A stretch of DNA of 64,000 nt from positions 1,054,001-1,118,000 of the forward strand of contig NZ_CP012623.1 in the NCBI RefSeq assembly GCF_001280305.1. The letters run 5' to 3'. The position numbers and the translations under genes are program-made. This DNA comes from Hymenobacter sp. DG25A (GTDB lineage Bacteria; Bacteroidota; Bacteroidia; Cytophagales; Hymenobacteraceae). Positions 15,503 through 23,988 of this stretch are shown here, one piece after another (positions within the stretch are counted from its first letter, which is position 1; every line of letters begins with the position of its first letter). The notes below the pieces were generated by a model. The model saw only the letters and a program-made list of their open reading frames with translations. It searched no databases and had not been told where the DNA came from.

Positions 15503-17491
15503 TCACTTCTTTTTATCACCCTTCTGCATTCCTGTTACTCTAAACTCTACCCGGCGGTTAAGCTGGCGGGTGGCTTCCTGCGCGTTGCTGGCAATCGGCT
15601 CGGCGCCACCCAGGCCAATGCCCGTGATACGGTCTGCCGAAATACCATGACTCACGAGGTAGCCTTTTACCACCTCCACCCGCTGCTCACTTAGCTGGAT
15701 GTTTTTCTGCGGGTCGCCTATATTATCGGTGTGCCCGCGCAGCTCAATGGTTAGCTGCGGGTATTTCAGGAGCAGGGCCAGCAGGTATTCCAGATCAGGG
15801 TAGGAGGCGGGGAGCAGCACGGCTTTGCCCTGCTCAAACTGAACTTTTTCCAGGCGCAGTGTAGTGCCCACGGACAAGGGCTGCAGCAGAATATCCTGCC
15901 CGTAAGGGCCGGAACGGGGCGTATACAGGGAATCGGTTAGCACATAGCCCTCCAGATGGGCGCGTACGGTGTAGTCCTTGCCGGGCCGGGCCGAAACCAG
16001 AAAAGCCCCCTCGGGCGTGAGGGGCAACGGCAGAGGGCTACTGTCCTGCAGCAGTTGCAGCCGGGCCTGGGGCAGGGGCTGATACGTGACGGCATCAAGC
16101 ACACGACCCCGCCAGGTGGTGGGCGGAATGGAGGAAGCAGGCGCGGGCCGCGGCGCCGTGCGGAACAGATTGCAGCCGGCCAGATCTGTATACACGCCGC
16201 GCCGCACGCGGGTAGCCTGGCGTTTGCTCTGGTCGGCCTGGTACAGGGCTTTGGGGCCGGCCAGGTAGAACACCCGGTTGCCGTCCACGTCGTATTGCAG
16301 CAGCAGGTCACTGTAGCCGCCCTGCTCCGGAAGGCCGTCCATCGGCAGCAGGTCGGGGGCTGGCTGTTTAGTAGCCAGATTTACCCGCAGCAGGGCGCCA
16401 TCGGTGCTATAAATCTGGTAGAGGGTCTGGGTGTCATCAATACAGAAATTAGCATGTGTTCCCGCGCCCGCAAACCCAATGGCCGGATAGTAAGCAGCCT
16501 GGCGCACGGGGTCCTTTTCCCACACCATCGTCACGGTATTATCCGTCGGGCTCACTTTCACCAGCTTGCTGGCATCAGAGGTGATGAACAGCAGGTCGCC
16601 GCGCTCATCGGTGGCGGCAGAAATCCAGATGTTTTCGGGGCCCTGGGCCGGGAGCTGCCAGGCGGTGTAGCGGCCTTCCTGCGCCGCCGGGTCGTAGCGG
16701 TAAACATATTCGGGCGCGTTGGTGGGCGCCTTCGTGACCGAATACAGACAGTTATCGAAACCCTTAGCCAGGGCGTAGGACTGAAAAGGCAGCACCTGCC
16801 GATGAATCTTGGGTGCCTCAGAAGGGTCCTGCACGGAAAACTCGTGAATGGTGCGGCAGTCATCTTCCCACAGCCCGTCCTGCACTTGCAGGGCTGCAAT
16901 GCCATACATCTTGTCGTCGCAGGTTTGCTCGGCGTAGCGCCTGCTGGGCAGGCCGGCCGGCAGCAGCGCGAAGGAATTGAGCAGCTGCTTTCCTACAGCG
17001 TAGTACTGCCGGGTATAGCTGGCCAGAGCCCGGTATTCCAACCGAAACTCATACCCGCCCCGCCATACCCGCCGCCCGATGACGCGGGTGCGCACCGTGT
17101 CCGTGAGGGAAACTTTGTAGGAATAATCGTAGCGAATCTCCTGGAAGCTGCCAGCATCCCGCTGGTGCAATTCAAAAAGCCGCACCTGAGGGTAGCTGCG
17201 AATAACCAGCCACAGGGAGTCCAGCTGGCCGTGGTTGAGAAGGTTAATATCCTTCTGCCGCTCCGGAACCGGCCGAATGCGCAGCTCCACCAGCACGGGG
17301 GTAGCAAGCGGGGACTTTGGCGCCCAGAAATCCACCGTCAGCAGATCTTCGCTGGAACGCACCTGCCAACCTGCCGGATAAGCCAGCCGGTACCCCGCGT
17401 AGGGACTGATATACTCGCGCAGATCCGCTGGGTCTTGCGCCTGCAGCTTCACGCAGCATAGGGCCAGAACCAACGTCAGCAAAAACCTCAT
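15503..17491 (-). CDS. OmpA-family protein with propeller-like and carboxypeptidase-regulatory-like domains
   Basis: The 662-residue secreted protein starts with a signal peptide ending LQAQ near residue 19. Residues about 25-175 resemble a PsbP-like beta domain (AYPAGWQV). Residues about 185-430 show repeated strand segments typical of a beta-propeller. A carboxypeptidase-regulatory-like beta sandwich follows (about 450-525, WRGRVLDAVTYQPLPQARL). It ends in an OmpA peptidoglycan-binding domain (about 560-655, ELRGHTDNIGD, LSEQRVEVV). It is probably anchored to peptidoglycan on the periplasmic side. The function of the propeller part is unknown. Confidence 0.8.
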   Translation of the reverse strand: MRFLLTLVLALCCVKLQAQDPADLREYISPYAGYRLAYPAGWQVRSSEDLLTVDFWAPKSPLATPVLVELRIRPVPERQKDINLLNHGQLDSLWLVIRSYPQVRLFELHQRDAGSFQEIRYDYSYKVSLTDTVRTRVIGRRVWRGGYEFRLEYRALASYTRQYYAVGKQLLNSFALLPAGLPSRRYAEQTCDDKMYGIAALQVQDGLWEDDCRTIHEFSVQDPSEAPKIHRQVLPFQSYALAKGFDNCLYSVTKAPTNAPEYVYRYDPAAQEGRYTAWQLPAQGPENIWISAATDERGDLLFITSDASKLVKVSPTDNTVTMVWEKDPVRQAAYYPAIGFAGAGTHANFCIDDTQTLYQIYSTDGALLRVNLATKQPAPDLLPMDGLPEQGGYSDLLLQYDVDGNRVFYLAGPKALYQADQSKRQATRVRRGVYTDLAGCNLFRTAPRPAPASSIPPTTWRGRVLDAVTYQPLPQARLQLLQDSSPLPLPLTPEGAFLVSARPGKDYTVRAHLEGYVLTDSLYTPRSGPYGQDILLQPLSVGTTLRLEKVQFEQGKAVLLPASYPDLEYLLALLLKYPQLTIELRGHTDNIGDPQKNIQLSEQRVEVVKGYLVSHGISADRITGIGLGGAEPIASNAQEATRQLNRRVEFRVTGMQKGDKKK

Positions 17492-17659
17492 AATAACCGA
17501 AAGCAGGAATGCCGTTATCCTTCAAAATTAGCTATCCTTATGCCATTCTCACTGTCTTCGGCCAAGGCATATGGAAGAAAAGAGTGAGAAGATGCTCTGG
17601 TTTGTAAGTGGGCAATGGTTTCTTATAACTTTTCAAATTTACTACCAACGCGGACCCCT

Positions 17660-18268
17660 ATGCATAAAGGACGACTCGAAGCCTTCAGTGATGGAGTACT
17701 GGCCATCATTATCACCATTATGGTGCTGGAAATTAAGGTGCCGCACGGGCAGGATTTCACTGCGTTGGTGCCGTTACTGCTCGTATTTCTGAGCTATGTA
17801 CTGAGCTTTATCTACGTGGGCATTTACTGGAATAACCATCACATGATGCTCATGGGGACCAACATAATCAGCGGCCGCACGCTGTGGGCCAACCTGCATC
17901 TGCTATTCTGGCTTTCCCTGATTCCGTTTTCAACCGGCTGGGTGGGAGAAAATCATTTTGCCCAAGTGCCCATGGCCGCCTACGGCTTTGTGCTCCTGAT
18001 GTCGGCCATTGCCTACTTTATCCTGCAGTACAGCATTATAAAATCAGAAGGGCCTAATTCCGTGCTGGCTTATGCCATTGGGCGCGACCTGAAAGGCAAG
18101 GCTACGGCAATACTCTATTGCCTTGGCATTGGCGCCAGCTTCTGGAATGCGTGGGCCGGAGGTTTCTTTTACGTGCTGGTAGCCTTCATCTGGCTGGTGC
18201 CTGATCAGCGCATCGAGCGTGCCCTGCATCAGCAGAAAAAGCAGGCGCAGGAACGCATAGCGGATTAG
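17660..18268 (+). CDS. TMEM175-like / DUF1211 potassium channel family protein
   Basis: The 202-residue protein opens with GRLEAFSDGVLAIIITIMVLE, containing the FSD motif of the TMEM175 (DUF1211) family, whose prokaryotic members form potassium-selective channels. About six membrane helices cover residues 10-185, the expected size of a single-repeat bacterial member. The start at 17660 is preferred over an upstream ATG at 17615 because the FSD motif belongs close to the N-terminus. The basic tail (HQQKKQAQERI) is cytoplasmic. It is a single gene, probably with the terminator at about 18283-18330. Confidence 0.88.
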   Translation: MHKGRLEAFSDGVLAIIITIMVLEIKVPHGQDFTALVPLLLVFLSYVLSFIYVGIYWNNHHMMLMGTNIISGRTLWANLHLLFWLSLIPFSTGWVGENHFAQVPMAAYGFVLLMSAIAYFILQYSIIKSEGPNSVLAYAIGRDLKGKATAILYCLGIGASFWNAWAGGFFYVLVAFIWLVPDQRIERALHQQKKQAQERIAD

Positions 18269-18282
18269 TGGGATGAGAAAAA

Positions 18283-18330
18283 CAAGGCGCAGAAACCGCC
18301 GGTTTTTACGGGCCTTGCGGCTAATTTTTT
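18283..18330 (+). terminator. Possible terminator of the TMEM175-like gene
   Basis: CAAGGC (18283-18288) pairs with GCCTTG (18312-18317), enclosing a second stem AAACC/GGTTT. TTTTTT follows after a few bases. The stem is interrupted, so confidence is moderate. Confidence 0.45.
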
Positions 18331-18399
18331 GAAGCAGAATAGGCAGCGCGGAATGCAGTTACGTATGCTGTTGCATCCAACCTGAACTTCTGCTACTTC

Positions 18400-20946
18400 A
18401 TGGCGACTTCTGCTGCTGACCTTCCGGACCACCCTTTATCTGGCTTTGTGCGCGTGCGTGGGGCCCGGGAGCACAACCTCCGCAACATTGATGTAGACAT
18501 TCCGCGCGATGCGCTGGTGGTGTTTACAGGCGTGTCGGGTTCCGGCAAATCCTCCTTGGCGTTTGGTACGCTCTACGCCGAGGCGCAGCGGCGGTATCTG
18601 GAGTCGGTGTCGCCGTACGCGCGGCGGCTGTTTCATCAGATGGCCGTGCCGGAAGTGGAATCCATTGAGGGTCTTCCGCCGGCGGTGGCTTTGCAGCAGC
18701 AGCGCGGCACCCCTACCACGCGTTCTTCGGTCGGCTCTGTTACCACGCTTTCCAACCTGGTACGCATGCTGTACTCGCGGGCAGGCAATTATCCGGCGGG
18801 CCAGAGTATTGTGTATGCCGAAGGCTTCTCGCCTAATACACCGGAAGGCGCCTGCCCCACCTGCCACGGTCTGGGACGCATCTACGAAGTGACGGAAGAA
18901 ACCATGGTGCCCGACCCCACGCTCACCATCCGGGAGCGGGCCATTGCGGCGTGGCCCCAGGCCTGGGGCGGCCAGAACCAGCGCGACATCCTGGTAACGC
19001 TCGGCTACGACATTGACCGCCCCTGGCAGGAACTACCCCAGGAGCAGCGCGACTGGATTCTGTTCACCGAAGAGCAGCCCGTGGTGCCGGTGTACCCCGG
19101 CTACACGCCCGCCGAAACCCAGCGCGCCCTCAAGCGCCGGGAGCCGCCAAACTACATGGGCACCTTCACGGGCGTGCGGCGGCACGTGCTGCACACCTTT
19201 GCCACCACGCAAAGCCCGCTCATGAAAAAACGGGCCCTGCAGTACATGCTGAGCACCGCCTGCCCCACCTGCCACGGCAAGCGCCTGCGGCCGGAGTCGT
19301 TGGCCGTTACGTTTGCAGGGCTGGACATTGCCGATATGTCCGGGTTGCCGCTGAAGCGGATGGCCGCGCTGCTCAAGCCTTATGCCGATGGCTCCAACAC
19401 CGGCAGCAAAAAGCACAACGCGGAGCACCCCGAGCAGGTGATTGTAGCGCAGCGCATTGCTGAGGATTTGTGCGCCCGCCTCTCGGTGCTGCTGGATCTG
19501 GGGCTGGGGTATCTTTCCCTGGAGCGCAGCACGCCTACGTTGTCGCCGGGGGAGCTGCAGCGGCTGCGCCTGGCCACCCAGCTGTATTCCAACCTTTTTG
19601 GGGTAGTATATGTGCTCGATGAGCCCTCGGCAGGCCTGCATCCTTCCGATACTGCCGCCCTGCTGAAGGCACTGGCCGGCTTGAAAAAGGCCGGCAATTC
19701 CCTGTTCGTGGTAGAGCATAACCTGGACGTAGTGCGGCAGGCCGATTGGCTGGTAGATGTAGGCCCCGCGGCCGGCGAGCTGGGCGGCGAAATCCTCTAC
19801 AGCGGCCCGCCCGCCGGGCTGGCAGCCGTAGCTGCCTCGCAGACGCGCCGTTATTTATTTAATGAAGAAACCCGGCCGGAGAACCCGGCGCGCCAGCCAA
19901 ACGGCTGGCTCCGGCTGCAGGGCGTAACGCGCAACAACCTGCAGGGCCTGAACGTGGAATTTCCGCTGGGCGTGTTCACCACCGTCACGGGCGTGTCGGG
20001 CTCCGGCAAGTCCAGCCTGGTTAGCCAGGTGCTGGTAGAGCTGGTGGCGGAGCACCTCGGGCATCAACTGCCCACGGAAGAGGAGGAAGGCGACCCGCTG
20101 GAACGAGCCGCGCCCATTGCAACCGGCGGGGAGATTGCCGGGGGCATGGAGCACATCAAGCGTCTGGTGCGCGTAGACCAGAAGCCCATTGGGCGCACGC
20201 CGCGCTCCAACATGGCAACCTATACCGGCCTGTTCGACCATGTGCGGCGGCTGTTCGCAGCCACGCCCGCGGCTAAAAAACGCCGCTACGATGCTGGCCG
20301 CTTTTCCTTTAACGTGGCCAAAGGCCGCTGCGAGAATTGCCAAGGCGAAGGCTTTGTGATGGTGGAGCTGCTGTTTCTGCCCAGCGTGTACGCGCCCTGC
20401 CCCGTGTGCCACGGCGCGCGCTACAACGCCAAAACCCTGGAAATCACCTACCAGGATAAAAACATTGCCGAGGTGCTGGGCCTGACGGTAGATGCTGCCT
20501 GGGCATTCTTCCGCGAGGAGCCCGCCGTGCACCGCGCCCTCACCGTGCTGCGGGAAGTGGGCCTGGGCTATCTACGCCTGGGCCAGCCCGCTACCGAGCT
20601 TTCCGGCGGGGAAGCCCAGCGCATTAAGCTGGCCACGGAGCTGCAAAAGGCCCAGCGCGGCAACTCGCTCTACGTCCTCGATGAGCCCACCACCGGCCTG
20701 CACCCCTCTGATGTAGAGAAACTGCTCACTCAGCTCAACGGACTGGTAGATGCCGGTAATACCGTCATCGTAGTGGAGCACGACATGCGCGTGGTAGCCG
20801 GCAGCGACTGGGTGCTGGACATGGGCCCCGGCGCCGGCGACGAAGGCGGGCAGGTAGTAATAGCCGGAACGCCGGCTGTCGTGTCAAAATCGAAGGACAG
20901 CCGGACGGCGCCGTATCTGGAGGGGTTTATCGGCAAAGCAAACTAA
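18400..20946 (+). CDS. UvrA2-type excinuclease ATPase (class II UvrA)
   Basis: The 848-residue double ABC ATPase has Walker A motifs in GVSGSGKSSLAF (near 44) and GVSGSGKSSLVSQ (near 529). Signature motifs are LSPGELQRL and LSGGEAQRI. CxxC zinc-site pairs appear in CPTCHGLG, CPTCHGKR, CENCQGEG and CPVCHGAR. It is about 100 residues shorter than UvrA1. The part between the first Walker region and CPTCHGLG lacks the UvrB-binding domain, which places it in the UvrA2 group. UvrA2 proteins are linked to tolerance of bulky DNA-damaging drugs. The first signature has Pro instead of the usual Gly. Confidence 0.9.
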   Translation: MATSAADLPDHPLSGFVRVRGAREHNLRNIDVDIPRDALVVFTGVSGSGKSSLAFGTLYAEAQRRYLESVSPYARRLFHQMAVPEVESIEGLPPAVALQQQRGTPTTRSSVGSVTTLSNLVRMLYSRAGNYPAGQSIVYAEGFSPNTPEGACPTCHGLGRIYEVTEETMVPDPTLTIRERAIAAWPQAWGGQNQRDILVTLGYDIDRPWQELPQEQRDWILFTEEQPVVPVYPGYTPAETQRALKRREPPNYMGTFTGVRRHVLHTFATTQSPLMKKRALQYMLSTACPTCHGKRLRPESLAVTFAGLDIADMSGLPLKRMAALLKPYADGSNTGSKKHNAEHPEQVIVAQRIAEDLCARLSVLLDLGLGYLSLERSTPTLSPGELQRLRLATQLYSNLFGVVYVLDEPSAGLHPSDTAALLKALAGLKKAGNSLFVVEHNLDVVRQADWLVDVGPAAGELGGEILYSGPPAGLAAVAASQTRRYLFNEETRPENPARQPNGWLRLQGVTRNNLQGLNVEFPLGVFTTVTGVSGSGKSSLVSQVLVELVAEHLGHQLPTEEEEGDPLERAAPIATGGEIAGGMEHIKRLVRVDQKPIGRTPRSNMATYTGLFDHVRRLFAATPAAKKRRYDAGRFSFNVAKGRCENCQGEGFVMVELLFLPSVYAPCPVCHGARYNAKTLEITYQDKNIAEVLGLTVDAAWAFFREEPAVHRALTVLREVGLGYLRLGQPATELSGGEAQRIKLATELQKAQRGNSLYVLDEPTTGLHPSDVEKLLTQLNGLVDAGNTVIVVEHDMRVVAGSDWVLDMGPGAGDEGGQVVIAGTPAVVSKSKDSRTAPYLEGFIGKAN

Positions 20947-21039
20947 GCCAAAATCACAAACCACAGCCCTTTGCAACTGGCGAGAAGCCGCTGTTTTCCT
21001 CTATCCGAAATTATTCGTTTCCCTGCTTAAAGCTATTCT

Positions 21040-21609
21040 ATGTCCTCCTTTCTGGAAGAGTTCTTCCGCAACCCGGCTACAGTAGGCTCCATGGTGCCCA
21101 GCTCCCGCGAGCTGACGGAGAAAGTAATGGAGCCGATAGATTTTACCCGTGCCCGCTGTATTGTGGAATACGGACCCGGGACGGGTGTTTTTACCGATGT
21201 GCTGATGCAGCGCCGCCAGCCCGAAACGGCCATTGTGCTGATAGAAGTAAACCGCCGGTTCTGCACGCTTTTGCAGCAGCGCTACGCCGGCCATGCCCAC
21301 GTGCACATCATCCACGGCTCCGCCGATAAAACCTCCGAATATTTGCAGCAGCTAAGCCTGCCACCCGCCGACTATGTGGTGTGTGGTCTGCCGTTTTCCT
21401 CGCTGCCCCGGCGCCTGGGCTGGCGTATTCTGGAGGATACCAGACAAGCGCTGCGGCCCGCGGGCCGGCTCATTCTCTTCCAGTATTCCCTGCGCAATAA
21501 AAAGCTGTTTGCGCGCTTCTTTCAGTTGCTCAGCAATGCCCACGTGCTGCTGAATATTCCGCCTGCGTATGTGCTGGTGTATGCCCCGCAAGGCACAACG
21601 GCGGAGTAA
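21040..21609 (+). CDS. SAM-dependent methyltransferase, PmtA/KsgA-like fold
   Basis: The 189-residue protein opens FLEEFFRNPATVGSMVPSS. The SAM-binding motif VEYGPGTGVFTDVL follows near residue 43, an acidic LIEVNRRF strand near 67, and CGLPFSSLP near 111. This pattern matches small class I methyltransferases annotated as phospholipid N-methyltransferases or rRNA dimethylase-like proteins. The P-S-S and GLPFS segments favour a lipid N-methyltransferase. The substrate is uncertain. It lies 94 nt after uvrA2 and 103 nt before an ABC ATPase gene, with no clear operon signal. Confidence 0.8.
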   Translation: MSSFLEEFFRNPATVGSMVPSSRELTEKVMEPIDFTRARCIVEYGPGTGVFTDVLMQRRQPETAIVLIEVNRRFCTLLQQRYAGHAHVHIIHGSADKTSEYLQQLSLPPADYVVCGLPFSSLPRRLGWRILEDTRQALRPAGRLILFQYSLRNKKLFARFFQLLSNAHVLLNIPPAYVLVYAPQGTTAE

Positions 21610-21711
21610 GGCCCGTATCTTTGCCTGCCGTCCGGCTCCTGGCGTATTGCAGAACTTTGCTTTCTGATGGGCCGGGCACCCTGCCTTCTGCCTGCCACTC
21701 CACCTGCCTAT

Positions 21712-22698
21712 ATGCGTTTTTTAGAAGTTTCCGGAATAACCCTGCAGGAGCGTGGAAATGCGGTGCTGCAGAATATCAGCTTCACGCAGCAGCAGTTCCA
21801 GAAAATAGCCATTGCCGGCGAAACGGGCTCGGGGAAAAGTACCCTGTTGCAAACTATTGCCGGGCTGGTGCAGCCCACGGCTGGAGAGGTGTGGCTGGAG
21901 GAGAACCGGGTAAAAGGGCCTACGGAAAAGCTGGTGCCGGGCACGCCGGGCGTGGCCTATTTGTCGCAGCAGTTTGAGCTGCCTAAGTTTCTGCGGGTAG
22001 AGCAGGTGCTGCGCTATGCCAACAAGCTCTCGGTGGAAGAGCTGGATAGGCTGTATGACATTTGCCGCATTCGCCACCTGGCGCAGCGGCAAACCAACCA
22101 GCTTTCGGGGGGCGAGCGGCAGCGCATTGCCCTGGCCCGGCTGCTGCTCACCTCGCCTAAAATGCTTTTGCTGGATGAGCCTTTCTCCAACCTGGACCTG
22201 GGGCACAAGCAGGTTTTAAAATCGGTTATCCGGGATATAGCCGAAGAGCTGAGCATCACCTGCACCTTAATTTCTCACGACCCCCTGGATACCCTTTCCT
22301 GGGCCGATGAAATTCTGGTGATGCAGGCCGGGAAGCTTATCCAGCGGGGCACCCCGGCCCAGATTTACCAGCAGCCGGTTTCCGCCTACGCCGCCGCCCT
22401 TTTCGGCGACTACAATCTGCTGACGGGGCCGCTGCTGAAGGCATTAACCCAACCGCTCGGGGCAAGGCCCAAAAAAGGCAGGCAACTGCTCGTGCGCCCC
22501 GAGGATGTAAAGCTGGCTCCTGATGCCCGAAACGGAGTAAATGGCACCGTAACCGGGGTTAAATTCTTTGGCAGCTATTCCGAAATTAATATAAGCCTGC
22601 TGGGCAGCAGCATCACGGTTATAACCGGGGAAAGCGGCATTTTGGTGGGTAATTCCGTAGCCGTTTCCCTGCCTACAGATAGAGTTTGGTATATTTGA
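21712..22698 (+). CDS. ABC transporter ATP-binding protein with TOBE-like C-terminus
   Basis: The 328-residue ATPase has Walker A GETGSGKSTLL near residue 36, Q-loop LSQQFELPKF, signature LSGGERQRIALARLL, Walker B MLLLDEPFSNLDLG and the H-loop ISHDPLD. Residues about 255-328 (LLVRPEDVKLAP, GTVTGVKFFGSYSEI) form a TOBE domain as in PotA/FbpC/MalK-type importers. No permease or binding protein gene is adjacent, so it may serve a remote transporter. The start MRFLEVSG at 21712 is preferred over an ATG 15 codons upstream. The sequence suggests an iron or polyamine importer-like subunit, but this is weak. Confidence 0.85.
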   Translation: MRFLEVSGITLQERGNAVLQNISFTQQQFQKIAIAGETGSGKSTLLQTIAGLVQPTAGEVWLEENRVKGPTEKLVPGTPGVAYLSQQFELPKFLRVEQVLRYANKLSVEELDRLYDICRIRHLAQRQTNQLSGGERQRIALARLLLTSPKMLLLDEPFSNLDLGHKQVLKSVIRDIAEELSITCTLISHDPLDTLSWADEILVMQAGKLIQRGTPAQIYQQPVSAYAAALFGDYNLLTGPLLKALTQPLGARPKKGRQLLVRPEDVKLAPDARNGVNGTVTGVKFFGSYSEINISLLGSSITVITGESGILVGNSVAVSLPTDRVWYI

Positions 22699-22949
22699 GC
22701 CAATAGTGCCCTGCTACCACTTTATGTGAGTAAAAAAGCGTTTCTTGAGCGGGGGTGTTATCAGCCTGACAAAGAGTGTCTTTGCTTTTTCCGTCCGGGC
22801 CACGAATGAACTTAACCCGCCCGGCATCTCTTACCTGAAGTACCGGCCGTAGCAGGGCCGCTCTACTTCTTTTGCAGCGCTACCGCCTTGCACCGCTTAG
22901 CTTACCGCATGGCCCACTGGCTGTGCGCCCCATTCACGGGCCTTCCCCT

Positions 22950-23219
22950 ATGCCTTCTTACTATCAGCCATCTGCCGAGCTACTGCAGGCGCTTGGCTTT
23001 TCTTCCTACAGTGCCCCACCCCGCCAGGCGCGCTACAGTCGTGACAGTGCCTGCGGGCAGGAAACCATTGTGCTGTATGATGATGACGAGCTCACGCTGC
23101 TGGAAGTGGTGAACGGCCAGATGCTCTACAGCTTCCAGGGCCGGGTGGCTTCTGAGGCCGAATTCCGCGTCCTGCTCCGGCAGGTCAACTGGGCTGCTGA
23201 ACCAGCTTCTTCTCTCTGA
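22950..23219 (+). CDS. Small unknown protein
   Basis: The 89-residue product (MPSYYQPSAELLQALGF...) has alternating strand-like segments (ETIVLYDDDELTLLEVV, QMLYSFQGRV) and no membrane helix or known motif. The start at 22950 is chosen because the 26 codons upstream lack protein-like character. It is the first of three small plus-strand genes separated by 18 and 27 nt that look like one operon. I do not recognise a family. The 250-bp region upstream holds no other gene. Confidence 0.5.
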   Translation: MPSYYQPSAELLQALGFSSYSAPPRQARYSRDSACGQETIVLYDDDELTLLEVVNGQMLYSFQGRVASEAEFRVLLRQVNWAAEPASSL

Positions 23220-23237
23220 TTTCTTTTTCCGATTCCC

Positions 23238-23579
23238 ATGACCGATACCTACCTGCGTAGCCTTGGCTTTACGCCCACCGACCAGGGTCGCAATAACAGC
23301 CGCCCTGATTTCAACCGGGCCTGGCGCTACCAGCACGACTACCTGGCTCAGGATGGCACTTCGCTGTTCATTGAGCATCCCTTGGGCATCGACAGCTGCC
23401 GCCTGAGCAACCTCACGGCCCCGCTAAACCCACAGGATGTGTTTGCCACAGTGCCTCTGAACGACCTCCCCGCCCTGGAAGGCGCCATCCAGCAGTTTTA
23501 TGCTGCCCACGGCGGCCAGGGCTCCCTTATTCCTCCTTTCGAGCCCTCTACCTTCCGGCCCTATCGCCGGGCCCGCTAA
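23238..23579 (+). CDS. Small unknown protein
   Basis: The 113-residue product starts MTDTYLRSLGFTPTDQGR and is followed by an alpha-beta pattern. It shares with its upstream neighbour the opening L..LGF and a strand-rich middle, so the two may be distant paralogues. It has no signal peptide, membrane helix or catalytic motif that I can see. It sits 18 nt after the previous gene and 27 nt before the next. Confidence 0.55.
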   Translation: MTDTYLRSLGFTPTDQGRNNSRPDFNRAWRYQHDYLAQDGTSLFIEHPLGIDSCRLSNLTAPLNPQDVFATVPLNDLPALEGAIQQFYAAHGGQGSLIPPFEPSTFRPYRRAR

Positions 23580-23606
23580 GCATACACCCATCACTCTGTA
23601 GCCTTC

Positions 23607-23882
23607 ATGGACAAAGACCTACAATTCAGCCTGGCTAATAACGCCAAAGAATGGCTGGCACTTTCGCTATCCATCTCATCGGCGGAAAAGATATCCTTCA
23701 ATAAAATTCACGACGATTTTTTCGCCACCTACGGCGCAAATTTCATGGCCCACGTGTACCGCACCACCTTTGAGCATGTGCTCCAGAACATGCCCGATGC
23801 GGAGCGCAGCAAGCTCCTGGCTTCTTTCAAGCAAGCCATGGATATGGCCATTGATGAGCACTACTCTACCACCCATTTCTAG
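23607..23882 (+). CDS. Small unknown helical protein
   Basis: The 91-residue product is mainly alpha-helical (EWLALSLSISSAEKISFN, FEHVLQNMPDAERSKLL) and soluble. It is the last of three small genes and is followed by a strong terminator. No family is recognised. Its acidic and amphipathic helices would fit a small dimer or adaptor protein, but this is a guess. Confidence 0.5.
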   Translation: MDKDLQFSLANNAKEWLALSLSISSAEKISFNKIHDDFFATYGANFMAHVYRTTFEHVLQNMPDAERSKLLASFKQAMDMAIDEHYSTTHF

Positions 23883-23926
23883 GGAATATAAACCAAAAGC
23901 GCATGCGTAATGCGCCGTTAGGATAG

Positions 23927-23957
23927 AAAAAGCCCCGGCAGCCGCCGGGGCTTTTTT
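23927..23957. terminator. Bidirectional rho-independent terminator
   Basis: AAAAA-GCCCCGGC, loop AGCC, GCCGGGGC-TTTTTT gives a perfect 8-bp GC stem extended by A/T tracts. It separates the convergent small-gene operon and the L,D-transpeptidase operon. Confidence 0.92.
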
Positions 23958-23988
23958 GTGGCCCTGCAAACACAGCGTATTGCTGGAT

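Noticed and set aside
15956..17461. 501-codon plus-strand open frame opposite the OmpA-fusion gene
   Set aside because: It is the complement of a signal-peptide-bearing protein with a clear OmpA domain; the translation is low-complexity and lacks motifs.
18400..20946. Canonical uvrA of nucleotide excision repair
   Set aside because: The UvrB-binding domain is missing and the protein is about 100 residues short, so it is a UvrA2 paralogue.
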